Source: Komagataeibacter saccharivorans (GTDB lineage Bacteria > Pseudomonadota > Alphaproteobacteria > Acetobacterales > Acetobacteraceae). From it: a DNA stretch of 54,054 bases. A program made the position numbers and the translations under genes. The stretch spans positions 1-54,054 of the forward strand of contig NZ_NKTY01000021.1 in the NCBI RefSeq assembly GCF_003207825.1, in the 5' to 3' direction. Below the pieces are notes generated by a model, which was given only the letters and a program-made list of their open reading frames with translations, made no database searches and was not told where the DNA came from. Below, in pieces: positions 17,503 to 26,300 of this stretch (the stretch's first letter is position 1; each line of letters opens with the position of its first letter).

Positions 17503-20004
17503 TCAGAAGGAGGTGGAAATGGTGCCTGTCATGGTGAAGCGCGGTTCAACCATGAAAGAGTTGCCATTCGCATAGCGGCCCATGGCCGAGGACGCACCGT
17601 AATAGACCGGGTAACCACCCTGGGTGCCAGCGTGATAGATCGCACCCATCGCGCCCGTCCGGACGATGGAGCCGGTCAGGTTGGTGAAGTTCAGGCGGAA
17701 GGTGGGCGACTTTGCATACATGAACGGCTTGAAGTGATAGCCAAGCGACAGGGTATCCGTCACGTAGCCGGGAATGCGCTCGCTGTTATCAAGTGCCACG
17801 GACTGCGCACCGGTGTAATGCACGCTGCCGTTGGCGAAGAAGCCCTTGTACTTATAGGTCAGGCCGAAATTCGCCATGATATGCGGCGCCATGATCGCCT
17901 GCTTGCCCTTCGCGGCATAAGTAATGCCCGAGGTGGGGTCCGTGACGTTCGAATCCTGGGTCGCATGCAGGTATTCAAACGATGCGTACGGGCTGAAACC
18001 ATGGAACGGACGGGTCGCAACCATGGCGTCGAAACCACGCATCGTCTGGTTGCCCGCCTCGATCGGCATGTACTGGTTCGCACCGATATAGGTGTCCATC
18101 AGGCGGTTGGTCACGTTGTAGTTGAACAGCGCCAGATCAAACATCACGTATTTGTCGTGATAGCGATAGCCCAGTTCTTCCTTGATGGAATACTGGTTCT
18201 TCAGCATCGACTGACCCGTTACCGGCGTCAGCCACCCCAGATCAACGGCGGACGGCTGGCGGTAGTCCCCTTCGGCATTGATATAGATCTGATGGTGATC
18301 GTTGAAGGTATAGCCGATCGAAAGCTGCGGCAGCGGTTCGGTGGTATTGGCGCCATTATGGCCAACGGATGCCCCCGGCGTCAGGTTCTTGCCATAGGTC
18401 CAGCCATTGGCGGCTGAATTCCAGCCCTTGTTCCATGCATCGGACATGACGAACTTGAAGCCTGCGTGAATCTGCAGCTTGTCATTGAAATATTTGGCTG
18501 TGTCCTGAATGAACAGGGCATGCAGTTCATAGCCCGCATTCACACCCGATACGCCAAACGTCTCGTTTGAATACGTATTCTGGTACGCCGAGGCATTGGG
18601 GCTGGGAGCCGCGCCATTCGCCATGGTGTAGCTGAGCGGATAGGACTGGATCGTCTGGTTGTTTTCATACCAGTAACCAACCGAAACGTGGTTGTGCCGG
18701 TCGATATCATAACCCAGCTTGGCCACTACACCGACCTGACGGGACTCGTTTTCGAGGAAGTAGTCGGTATAGTTGCGCCCTTCGGAGGGGGAGTAGTTGG
18801 CCCCGTACGCGGTGTTATTACCCGGCGAAGCATCCCAGCCCTGACCGAAGCTGAAATAGGACTGCAGGTCGAACGTAAACTTGGCGGGCAGCACGACGTG
18901 GATCGGCGCCGTCAGGAATATCTGGTTCCAGTGGTCGTTGTTGTTCTTCCAGTAGTTGTCACTGGTCGGATCGGAATTGCGACCATAGCCCGTGCCACCG
19001 TGCTTGTAGGCTTCGAATGCCGTGCTGTCGGGATAGGCGTCGATGGTGAAATCTTCCGAGTTCCATGACAGGAACAGCCGGGCCGTGGAACCGTTGTTCC
19101 AGTCCTTCTGCAGACCGAAATCAATATGCTTGCGCTGGTTGATGCCCGACCCCATCCACGACCGTGCATGCGTGTTGGAGAACGAGAAGTAGCTGCGCAG
19201 GCCGGTCTTGCCGATGTCGCCCGATTCCAGACGGATGAATTCACGCGACAGGTTGTTCGTCCCGTAGGAGAAATCCGTCATGCCGCCGAATTTGTGCGAT
19301 GCCGTGTGCGAATGCTCGTTCATCACGCCACCCGCCGCCGACATGACCGGCAGGTCGGTGCCGGAACTGCCCGGCGTGACTTCGACGCTATCCAGATTTT
19401 CGGAATCGATGTCTTCCGCCATGTATTTGGCAGCGGCAGCCGGGGCGCCATCAACCATGAGACCCATATCCAGATCGGTCAGGCCGCGGGTCTGGATCTG
19501 GCCGCCTTCCATGCCTGACGAATCAGGCGTGGTCACGTTCATGCTCGGCAGGTTCTTGACGAGATCGAGCGCCGTGCTGGTCGGGCTGCGCATGTCAATG
19601 AACTGCTTGCCCACGGTCTGGACCGCATGCGGCGCCGTTTCCAGCCGCATCATGCCGCCGCCGCCGTCATTGGCCTGACGGGACCGCGCCACGTTGATGA
19701 CTTCGGGAGCCTGATGGTTGACCAGCCCGGCGGGCTGCGCGGTAGCGGCAGTCGTGGTGTGCCTGGCGGCAGACGTCGCACCCGTCTTTGTCGTCGCATG
19801 CTGCTGCGCCGGCTGCGTGGTGGTGGTTGCCGCCTGCGCCCAGCCATCAGCACCCGAGGCAATGCAGACCGTGCCCACAAGGCACGACATGGCACGCAGG
19901 CGCGTTTTCAGCCCCGGCATGCACAGTCCCGCAAGTCCGGTGCGTCCCCCCGCGTTCCGTACCTGACGTATCACTGCGCTATAGAAATCCCGGCCCGTCT
20001 TCAT
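17503..20004 (-). CDS. TonB-dependent outer-membrane receptor
   Basis: The 833-residue protein imports a scarce ligand across the outer membrane using TonB energy. A long signal region (to about residue 58, GWAQA) is followed by a Thr/Ala-rich stretch and a TonB-box-like EVINVARSR at 101-109. The plug domain (about 115-240) contains ALDLVKNLPSMNVTTPDSSG, IQTRGL, and VDGAPAAAA. The beta barrel runs to a terminal Phe (TISTSF), as in other outer-membrane barrels. A GGGGGA lies five bases before the ATG. The ligand is not evident; the barrel does not show obvious BtuB or siderophore-receptor features I can rely on. The tonB-exbBD cluster upstream on the same strand is a plausible partner. Confidence 0.93.
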   Translation of the reverse strand: MKTGRDFYSAVIRQVRNAGGRTGLAGLCMPGLKTRLRAMSCLVGTVCIASGADGWAQAATTTTQPAQQHATTKTGATSAARHTTTAATAQPAGLVNHQAPEVINVARSRQANDGGGGMMRLETAPHAVQTVGKQFIDMRSPTSTALDLVKNLPSMNVTTPDSSGMEGGQIQTRGLTDLDMGLMVDGAPAAAAKYMAEDIDSENLDSVEVTPGSSGTDLPVMSAAGGVMNEHSHTASHKFGGMTDFSYGTNNLSREFIRLESGDIGKTGLRSYFSFSNTHARSWMGSGINQRKHIDFGLQKDWNNGSTARLFLSWNSEDFTIDAYPDSTAFEAYKHGGTGYGRNSDPTSDNYWKNNNDHWNQIFLTAPIHVVLPAKFTFDLQSYFSFGQGWDASPGNNTAYGANYSPSEGRNYTDYFLENESRQVGVVAKLGYDIDRHNHVSVGYWYENNQTIQSYPLSYTMANGAAPSPNASAYQNTYSNETFGVSGVNAGYELHALFIQDTAKYFNDKLQIHAGFKFVMSDAWNKGWNSAANGWTYGKNLTPGASVGHNGANTTEPLPQLSIGYTFNDHHQIYINAEGDYRQPSAVDLGWLTPVTGQSMLKNQYSIKEELGYRYHDKYVMFDLALFNYNVTNRLMDTYIGANQYMPIEAGNQTMRGFDAMVATRPFHGFSPYASFEYLHATQDSNVTDPTSGITYAAKGKQAIMAPHIMANFGLTYKYKGFFANGSVHYTGAQSVALDNSERIPGYVTDTLSLGYHFKPFMYAKSPTFRLNFTNLTGSIVRTGAMGAIYHAGTQGGYPVYYGASSAMGRYANGNSFMVEPRFTMTGTISTSF

Positions 20005-20427
20005 TCATTCCCCCGCAAATCTGTCTGGCGCACCGCTTTTCGGGGCTGCCATACGGTTTTGTTTTCCAGCGGCAGCCATCCCCGTCTGCCTTCCTACCAG
20101 CAGGTCCCGTCCTGTTCGGTAATGCTGAAGTAGTTACGGAAACTAAACATTCCGCATATATGTTGACTTAAGAAATACACATGGACACGGAAAGCTCAAA
20201 AAATGCAACGGGCTGTTTATCTATCTGACAACACACCGTTGCCGGAAGGGGCAAATAAGCTCTATCCCCCTAAAAAACAATAAATATTCCATATTCCTGC
20301 CATGAATGCTCCTGCGTGACCAAGCCGATCTCACCGTCAACAATGTGTATTTCGTGGCTTTAATGTCACAGGTGAAACAGGCTGACTGCCTTTAAAATAG
20401 GCAGTTTTGACACCTTGCATGATGGTA
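20005..20427. other. Intergenic region: receptor promoter and a small hairpin
   Basis: No protein gene is supported in this AT-richer gap. It should hold the promoter of the minus-strand TonB receptor. A 6-bp hairpin (CTGCCT/AGGCAG, 20386-20404) followed by TTTT on the plus strand resembles a small terminator although no plus-strand gene precedes it. No convincing Fur box was found. Confidence 0.4.
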
Positions 20428-20461
20428 CGAAAAAACGGCCCTTCCTTGCGGAAGGGCCGTT
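20428..20461 (-). terminator. Rho-independent terminator of the tonB-exbB-exbD-exbD operon
   Basis: A GC-rich stem (AACGGCCCTTCC/GGAAGGGCCGTT) with a short loop lies about 40 bp after the last exbD stop and runs on the minus strand into a T6 tract. This is a textbook intrinsic terminator. Confidence 0.92.
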
Positions 20462-20502
20462 CTGTCATGCGGATTCATACCATTATCAGGAATGCAGAAG
20501 CC

Positions 20503-20943
20503 TTACTGCGCATCCATGAACTGGTCGCTGCCCATAATGCCAAGCTTGCTCACACCCAGGCGCTGCGCATCAGCCAGAACCCGTGCCACAACCTTGTAGC
20601 TGGCCAGACGATCCGGATGGATGTGCATCTCGGGCTGGACCGGCTGGGCTGCCGCTTCCGAAAAACGGGCCTGAAGGGCTGCATCATCCGGAACCGGTTC
20701 ACCATTCCAGGTGATGGTGTTGTCAAAATCGATCGCCACAGTATCCACAACCGGGTCCGGCTGGACAGAAGACGGCGGGGGATTACCCTGCGGCAGGTCG
20801 ATCGAAACTGAATGCGTCTGAAGCGGAATGGTGATGATCAGCATGATCAACAGCACCAGCATGACGTCAATCAGGGGCGTGGTATTGATATCGACAATAC
20901 CTTCATCCTCTGTCGTGCTGTCTGAGCCGACATTCATGCCCAT
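20503..20943 (-). CDS. exbD: ExbD/TolR-family biopolymer transport protein (second copy)
   Basis: The 146-residue protein has a short cytoplasmic N-terminus, one membrane helix with the proton-channel Asp (DINTTPLIDVMLVLLIMLIIT) and a periplasmic domain starting QTHSVSIDLP. The C-terminal part (MHIHPDRLASYKVVARVLADAQRLGVSKLGIMG) is the ExbD/TolR beta-alpha fold. It is the last gene of the tonB operon and differs clearly from the exbD just upstream, so the two may form a heteromeric channel with ExbB or serve different partners. Confidence 0.93.
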   Translation of the reverse strand: MGMNVGSDSTTEDEGIVDINTTPLIDVMLVLLIMLIITIPLQTHSVSIDLPQGNPPPSSVQPDPVVDTVAIDFDNTITWNGEPVPDDAALQARFSEAAAQPVQPEMHIHPDRLASYKVVARVLADAQRLGVSKLGIMGSDQFMDAQ

Positions 20944-20997
20944 GGTGTCTACTCTCCCGAAATTGGCCGGGGATCAGACCCCGGCCGGGAATGGATA

Positions 20998-21420
20998 TCA
21001 GCCGTGCGGCTGCTCGGTAATGAAATCGATGTGGACGATACCTGCCTGCTGGCAGGCCGCGATCACACGACCCACACCTTCGTATTTCGATGCCTGGTCA
21101 CCACGGATCTGGATCTGTGGCTGCGGGTTCTGCGCAGCCACGTGCTCCAGGTGGGACTCAAGGTCGGCATAACTGGTAAGCGGCGTTTCATCCCAGTATG
21201 CCTGCCCCTGTGGCGTCACCGCAATGACAACGTTGTTCATCATCGTCCGGGTGGGCTGGTTCGCATCCATCGGGAGGCTGACCTTGATGGTGTGTGTCGC
21301 GACGGGGATGGTGATCAGGAAGATGATCAGCAGCACCAGCATGACGTCGACAAGCGGTGTGGTGTTGATGGCCGACACCACCTCGTCTTCATCGCCGCCA
21401 CCTCCAACTTGCATACCCAT
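20998..21420 (-). CDS. exbD: ExbD/TolR-family biopolymer transport protein (first copy)
   Basis: The 140-residue protein shares the ExbD layout: MGMQVGGGGDEDEVV, then SAINTTPLVDVMLVLLIIFLI (channel Asp in PLVDVMLVLL), then a periplasmic domain with IQIRGDQASKYEGVGRVIAACQQAGI. It begins two bases after the ExbB stop, indicating tight coupling, and it is followed by the second exbD after a 54-bp gap. Confidence 0.94.
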   Translation of the reverse strand: MGMQVGGGGDEDEVVSAINTTPLVDVMLVLLIIFLITIPVATHTIKVSLPMDANQPTRTMMNNVVIAVTPQGQAYWDETPLTSYADLESHLEHVAAQNPQPQIQIRGDQASKYEGVGRVIAACQQAGIVHIDFITEQPHG

Positions 21421-21422
21421 GA

Positions 21423-22508
21423 TCAGGCCACCCGGTTATCGATAGTCGTTGTGGTCGGGGAGTTGTCCGGATGGATGGTGATTTCCGAACCATGGCGGTA
21501 ACCACCCATCAGGATCGACTGCACGTCAGCCGCGAAGTTGCGGATCTTGTCCATGGCGCCCTTGTTGCGGCGCACCAGCAGGTTGTAGCCCAGAACCGCA
21601 GGCACCGCGGTGCCAAGGCCGATGGCCGTCATGATCAGCGATTCACCAACCGGACCTGCAACCTTGTCGATCGAAGCCTGACCCGCGATGCCGATGGCGG
21701 TCAGCGCGTGATAGATACCCCACACGGTGCCGAACAGACCCACGAACGGAGAGGTCGAACCCACCGTGCCGAGGAAGGCAAGGCCGCCCTGCAGCTTGGT
21801 CTGGATCACGTCAACCGAACGCTGGATGGACATGGTGGTCCAGGAGTGCAGGTCGATGGATTCCTGCATCGTGCCTTCGTGGTGCTCAGCAGCCTTCACA
21901 CCCGTATCCGCGATGTAGCGGAACGGAGAGTTCGCGGGCAGGGCGGCGGCGCCGTCCTTGATGGAACCCTTGGTCCAGAAATCGCTCATCACCTTCTTGG
22001 CGGCAGCCATGACGCGGGCCTGCTCGAAGAACTTGGTGATCATGATGTACCATGTGCCAAGCGACATGAAGACCATGATCAGCAGCACGCCACGGGCGAT
22101 GAAGTCACCGTTGGCCCACAGCGCGCCCAGACCGTAGGGATTGCCTTCGGGTGCCTTGGGGGCATCGGCGGGAGGCGTCGCATCCGCTGCGGGAGCGGGC
22201 GCCGGAGCGGCGGGCGCATCGGCCGGGGCGGCAGGCGCCGCGTCGGTCGGAGCGGGGGCCGCAGGTGCCGAGCCATCTGCCGGGGCAGGCGTCTGTGCAG
22301 CCGGGGCATCCGCACCCGGAGCCGGCGTGGCGGCCGCGCCGCTGCCATCGGTCGGCGGAGCGGAAACCGCCGGTGCGGGTGCCGTGGCCGCATCGTTCGC
22401 GGCCGGGGCGGCATCCTGTGCCAGCGCTGCGAGCGGAGAGGCAGCACACAGCATGGCAGCGAAAGCGGCCGAGGCAACAAGAGTGTGTTTACGATGCAGT
22501 CTGATCAT
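21423..22508 (-). CDS. exbB: ExbB/TolQ/MotA proton-channel protein with signal peptide
   Basis: ExbB forms the pentameric proton channel that powers TonB. The 361-residue protein has a cleavable signal (MIRLHRKHTL...ASPLAALAQ) and an unusual Ala/Pro-rich periplasmic linker of about 90 residues. The MotA/TolQ/ExbB domain has three membrane helices: LIMVFMSLGTWYIMITKFFEQ, then GTVGSTSPFVGLFGTVWGIYHA, then AIGLGTAVPAVLGYN. The conserved Glu/Thr-lined pore pattern (PVGESLIMTAIGLGTAVPA) is present. Long-form ExbBs with a signal and linker are known in other alphaproteobacteria. Confidence 0.95.
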   Translation of the reverse strand: MIRLHRKHTLVASAAFAAMLCAASPLAALAQDAAPAANDAATAPAPAVSAPPTDGSGAAATPAPGADAPAAQTPAPADGSAPAAPAPTDAAPAAPADAPAAPAPAPAADATPPADAPKAPEGNPYGLGALWANGDFIARGVLLIMVFMSLGTWYIMITKFFEQARVMAAAKKVMSDFWTKGSIKDGAAALPANSPFRYIADTGVKAAEHHEGTMQESIDLHSWTTMSIQRSVDVIQTKLQGGLAFLGTVGSTSPFVGLFGTVWGIYHALTAIGIAGQASIDKVAGPVGESLIMTAIGLGTAVPAVLGYNLLVRRNKGAMDKIRNFAADVQSILMGGYRHGSEITIHPDNSPTTTTIDNRVA

Positions 22509-22594
22509 TTAACCAAAATCCTCTGGAGCAGGATGTTTTTTCCGAGGCGGCGGGGTGCTGCCGGCCCCCGCCGTGCCTGACCTAACATTCAGGC

Positions 22595-23263
22595 TCAGTC
22601 ATTCAGACTGAACGTGATCGTATAGAGATGGTGATATTCCTTGACGGGCACACCATTTTTAACAGCCGGCGCATACCGTGAGCGGCGGACCGCCTTCAGC
22701 GCGGCTTCAGCAAACGGTTCGCCACCCTTTACATTGACGACCTGGCAGTTGCTGGTCTCGCCGCTGGGCTCCACGTCACAGGCGACGGAGACCACGCCTT
22801 CACGACCTTCTTCCGACATTTCCTCCGGATATTCCGGCACCACATGGTTCAGCGGCGACGTTCCGGCCGAATGGTCGGGCACCGGCGGGGCGTTGGACAC
22901 GGGCGCATCGGACGGCGGCATGGCCTTTACGGGCGGCATGGCCTTCGGCGGCTTCGTGTGCGTCACGCGCATCGGCGGCGGCGGCGTCGGCACCTGAATC
23001 TTCGGCGGCGGAATATAAGGCGGCGGCGGCGGCGTGATTTCCGGCGGCGGCGGCGGGGGTGGAGGCGGCGGCGGCGGCGGCGGCGGCTCCTTGATCATGT
23101 GCACCTGCACCGGCGGCCGCGGTGGTTCTTTTGGCGCATCAGGTGGTGAGTGAAGCCCAAACAAAAGTGCCATCACCAGCGCCGCTTCGAACACAAGGAC
23201 AATGGCGAAAATTATCACCTTTTGTAGTGTATTGTCACTCTGTTCCGCATACGTCATACCCAT
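22595..23263 (-). CDS. tonB: TonB energy-transducing protein
   Basis: The 222-residue protein has an N-terminal membrane anchor (VIIFAIVLVFEAALVMALLFG, residues about 16-36) and a proline-rich spacer with a run of about 15 prolines followed by PP and KP repeats. The C-terminal TonB domain is NHVVPEYPEEMSEEGREGVV, then CDVEPSGETSNCQVV and EAALKAVRRSRYAPAV. It heads the operon. The DNA of the spacer is a long GGC/GCC-type repeat. Confidence 0.95.
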   Translation of the reverse strand: MGMTYAEQSDNTLQKVIIFAIVLVFEAALVMALLFGLHSPPDAPKEPPRPPVQVHMIKEPPPPPPPPPPPPPPPEITPPPPPYIPPPKIQVPTPPPPMRVTHTKPPKAMPPVKAMPPSDAPVSNAPPVPDHSAGTSPLNHVVPEYPEEMSEEGREGVVSVACDVEPSGETSNCQVVNVKGGEPFAEAALKAVRRSRYAPAVKNGVPVKEYHHLYTITFSLND

Positions 23264-23870
23264 ACCTCACTCAGAACGGCATAGTTTTAGGAAGGAATTA
23301 CTACAAAAATTATTCTAGATGTTCTGATTTCACCAATTTTACTGCGGGAGTATGACCAGATTTCTACGAAACGACTGATGCGATCCGCCTTGTTCTCCCT
23401 GACCCGGCCCTGAAGCACGGCAACCATCCCTCCTGGCGGAACAGGAGAACACGACCGCCGCGACTTCCGGCAACATGCAGGCAGGTGCCGAAGCACCCGA
23501 TACATGCCGCCATGACAGGCCAAGCCACTCATTCATCACGTTTTATCCATAAACATTATTAACATCTCGAAATCAACCCCGATTTTATCCGAAATAAACT
23601 TATGTGCACGTCATAACTTTGCGAAACATACCGAGGGGGCGGGAAACGGTCCGATGGACCCGTCTTCACCACCGTTCGAAAGATCGCTGAAAAACCGTTC
23701 GTTCCAGCTTCATCAAAAAAAAATCCTAGTCAAGCAAAGTGTTAAAAAACGCCCGAAAAAATCTTTCCTCCTTTCCGTGGCCTTCCGGGCGGGCATAATA
23801 ACATTTCGGATTCGATACGAGTCTGCCGTGGATCAGTATAGGTTGCAACAGATCACGTCCCCCGCCACCC
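23264..23870. other. Long intergenic region between divergent/tandem minus-strand units
   Basis: About 600 bp with lower GC and A-rich tracts separates the scpA-like stop from the tonB start. Both neighbours are on the minus strand, so it must contain the tonB promoter. Open frames here have no ribosome binding site, homology or codon bias. I see no clear operator or terminator. Confidence 0.4.
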
Positions 23871-24716
23871 TTATTTCTTGGCGAAAACGGATTGCGTATC
23901 CGGGGTGGCCGCATCGGGCACGCCACTGAAGGCCGGAAGGGTTTCGGATGCGTCCTGAAAGGCCAGCGCCTCGCCCTGTTTCACCATTTCCAGACAGGCC
24001 GAAAAGGTGCTGCTCCAAGCCGAGCGGCGCTGACCGGTGGACAGGCGCCCTGGCGGTCCCTTCCGCATGGAATCGGGCAGCATGCGTTCAAGCGGCACGC
24101 GTTCGCGCGCCCGCGCCAGACAGGAGCGCACCCGCACCCGCGCATCCTCTACCGAAAACAGGTCAAGCTGGACCGGCGCGTAGGCGGGACTTTCCACCGG
24201 CATGACGCCCCAGTTGCCATCAAACACGGCAAGACAGCCCCACAGGAATTCGATGCGGTCAACTTCCCACGGCATCGATTCGTCCGTATCGCCGTGTATT
24301 GCGCCCCCGAAACCATAAACGTCGTGCCCAAGCTGTTCACGCGCGGCAAGCCATCCGGCAAGGCGGGTAGCGTTTTCCGCCGCAATCAGGCGCGAACGCA
24401 GGTCGGCCGCTTCCTGCGTGGCCTGCTGCTGGCGGGGATCATCGACCGGCAGCATGAGCCGCGAGCGCAGCAGCAGAAGGCCCGATGCCATAACCGCCCA
24501 CTGCGCCTTCATGCCCAGCGGCAGGGACACATGGATGCGCGCTGCTTCCGCCAACTGGTCGATCAGGGCGACGATATCAAGCTGACCCAGATCGATTTCG
24601 CGCGCCTGCGCCAGTTGCAGCAGATGGGACAGCCCGCCCTGATAGGCTTCCAGCCGGATGACCGGCTCCCCCCCGTCCGGCATGCCACTGTCAAACAGGC
24701 CCAGTTGCGCGTTCAT
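23871..24716 (-). CDS. ScpA-like (segregation and condensation) protein
   Basis: ScpA is the kleisin that bridges SMC heads in chromosome condensation. This 281-residue protein has the N-terminal kleisin-like block (residues about 20-60: LEAYQGGLSHLLQLAQAREIDLGQLDIVALIDQLAEAA) that corresponds to F.GPLDLLL.LI....IDI..I.I..I..QY. SGLLLLRSRLMLP matches the following helix (ASTLLLIKSR.LLP). The C-terminal part ends with a winged-helix-like FSACLEMVKQGEALAFQ. It overlaps the upstream gene by 4 bp and is third in a trio with a tyrosine recombinase. No scpB follows. It could be the chromosomal ScpA or a plasmid/element-type paralogue; the context favours a specialised role. Confidence 0.7.
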   Translation of the reverse strand: MNAQLGLFDSGMPDGGEPVIRLEAYQGGLSHLLQLAQAREIDLGQLDIVALIDQLAEAARIHVSLPLGMKAQWAVMASGLLLLRSRLMLPVDDPRQQQATQEAADLRSRLIAAENATRLAGWLAAREQLGHDVYGFGGAIHGDTDESMPWEVDRIEFLWGCLAVFDGNWGVMPVESPAYAPVQLDLFSVEDARVRVRSCLARARERVPLERMLPDSMRKGPPGRLSTGQRRSAWSSTFSACLEMVKQGEALAFQDASETLPAFSGVPDAATPDTQSVFAKK

Positions 24717-25417
24717 GCCAGCGACCGTTCCGACAGCCGGAAGGTCAGGGTTGGGAAATGCTCCTCAAGACGACGCACCACAGGGGCGGGCGCGCCATTG
24801 CGGGTAAAGAACCCGTAAACGGCTGCCCGGTGATCGCGTGGCAGGCGGCGACCTGCCTTCAGCCGGGGCAGCAGGCTGACCTGCACCGGTGCTTCGGCTA
24901 TTCCCCAGTGCGTGCGCAGCCATGCCCGCGCATCGGGATGCGTTGCGCCAAGTTCCAGTATCCGCTGCGGCACCGGCACCAGACGGTGAAAGTCCAGCGG
25001 ACAGGCCGCACCCGACCGCAGGGCCAGCCGGGCATGACGCACTTCCGCCGCCTCGCGGAACTGGCGGGCCAGTATCCGGCACCCTTCCACCGACAGACCA
25101 CTGCGCCCCGGTCCCTTGCCACTGGCGCCGATGGCAAGGGCGAACACATCTTCCTCCACCCGTTCGGCATCGAACGGCCATGGAATCAGGCCGGGGCCGG
25201 ATGCCTGCGCCACGAACGCATCCATGGCCGCATCGGGTCCATGGACCAGCAGGTGCCACCCCTTCCACGGCGCAGGTTCGGAGGATTTAGGCCACGATGA
25301 AAGAGGCCGTCGCCCCCGCCGTGCCGGTGTCCGGCGGGCGGGCGTGGCAGTCGGCTCTTCCTCCGCCACGGCGGGAGGTGGCAGGTCAGCCCAGGGCAGA
25401 CGCAGGTTTTCAGCCAT
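24713..25417 (-). CDS. Conserved-looking protein of unknown function between recombinase and ScpA-like genes
   Basis: I do not recognise the family. The 234-residue protein starts MAENLRLPWADLPPP, followed by a basic Pro/Arg-rich segment (about 20-45) and then a globular part (about 55-234) with KGWHLLVHGPDAAMDAFVAQA, FALAIGASGKG and an Arg-rich C-terminus (LKAGRRLPRDHRAAVYGFF). Its start overlaps the end of the recombinase gene and its stop overlaps the ScpA-like start, so all three should be co-translated. Strong codon bias shows it is a real gene. An upstream in-frame start at 25540 would lie well inside the recombinase gene and is unlikely. Basic composition suggests nucleic-acid contact, which is inference only. 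Confidence 0.7.
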   Translation of the reverse strand: MAENLRLPWADLPPPAVAEEEPTATPARRTPARRGRRPLSSWPKSSEPAPWKGWHLLVHGPDAAMDAFVAQASGPGLIPWPFDAERVEEDVFALAIGASGKGPGRSGLSVEGCRILARQFREAAEVRHARLALRSGAACPLDFHRLVPVPQRILELGATHPDARAWLRTHWGIAEAPVQVSLLPRLKAGRRLPRDHRAAVYGFFTRNGAPAPVVRRLEEHFPTLTFRLSERSLA

Positions 25418-26276
25418 CGGCAAGCTGCCGTTCATAAGGGCGCAGGGCGCGTGGATCGTGGTAGCGGGTATGGCGGCACAGTTCGGTGGTTTCCATCCCG
25501 CGCCGCAGGGCATCAAGGATAAAGCCGGAGCGCAGCGCATGGGCGCTTAACCGGGCGACCGTATCAGGCGGAAGTTCGGCCATCAGCGCCCGGCGCTGCA
25601 GGATACGCGTTACGGCATAGGGGGTCAGGGCACGACCGCCTATGCGCTCCCCCTTTGAAATGCCACGGAACAGTGGGCCAGTCAGCCGGTGCGCCACCTG
25701 CTGCCACGCCGCATATGCCGCAGCCGGGCAAAGCGTCCGGTCCTGCGCCCGGGGCAGGATGACGGGCTGCGCGCCGCCTTCATCCCGAATCATCAAAACG
25801 ACCTGTCCGTGGTCTGGCTGCACGTCTTCCACCTGAAGCCCCACCAGTTCGGAACGACGCAGCGCCCCGGCAAAACCGAACAGCAGCAGGCAGCGGTCAC
25901 GCAGGCCACGCACCCCGTCCCCGCACCGCGCGACCATGGCGTGCAGCATCTCCGGCGTTACGACGGCCGGGGGTAGCGCGGGGGTGGCGGTTTTCTCCAC
26001 CATTTCGGCCACCGCGTGCTGCACGCGGTGGTCCCTTACATCCCATGGCATTTCATTGAAACGGTGCATCTTGCCGATCGCCGCCAGCCTGCGCCGGATG
26101 GTGGCGGGGGCGAATTCCGTCAGGCTGCGCAGATAGGCGGCCACCACCTCCGCCGAGGCGGGAATGGGGGATACGGCCTGCGCCGCGCACCACTGGGTGA
26201 AATGCACCCAGTCGGCACGGTAGGCACGCAGGGTGGCCGTGGCTTCCCGCGCGGGGGCCTCAGCAACCGTTGTCAT
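25410..26276 (-). CDS. Tyrosine recombinase/integrase (XerC/D-like)
   Basis: The 288-residue protein has an N-terminal SAM-like core-binding domain (about 10-95) and a catalytic domain with the full set of residues: Arg140 in GALRRSELVGL, H246-A-L-R249 in LSAHALRSGF, His269 in CRHTRYHD and the nucleophile Tyr281 in LRPYER. It makes a phosphotyrosine intermediate when cutting and joining DNA. It is the first gene of a coupled trio. No direct repeats or excisionase that would mark it as the integrase of a resident element were seen nearby. Confidence 0.88.
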   Translation of the reverse strand: MTTVAEAPAREATATLRAYRADWVHFTQWCAAQAVSPIPASAEVVAAYLRSLTEFAPATIRRRLAAIGKMHRFNEMPWDVRDHRVQHAVAEMVEKTATPALPPAVVTPEMLHAMVARCGDGVRGLRDRCLLLFGFAGALRRSELVGLQVEDVQPDHGQVVLMIRDEGGAQPVILPRAQDRTLCPAAAYAAWQQVAHRLTGPLFRGISKGERIGGRALTPYAVTRILQRRALMAELPPDTVARLSAHALRSGFILDALRRGMETTELCRHTRYHDPRALRPYERQLADG

Positions 26277-26300
26277 GGACCGTTCCCATCCATGCCTGTG

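Noticed and set aside
22141-22512. Ala/Gly-rich plus-strand ORFs opposite exbB
   Set aside because: Mirror of the Ala/Pro linker of ExbB.
23030-23100. GGC-rich repeat as a possible CRISPR or satellite
   Set aside because: It is in frame and encodes the TonB proline spacer; no spacer-repeat structure.
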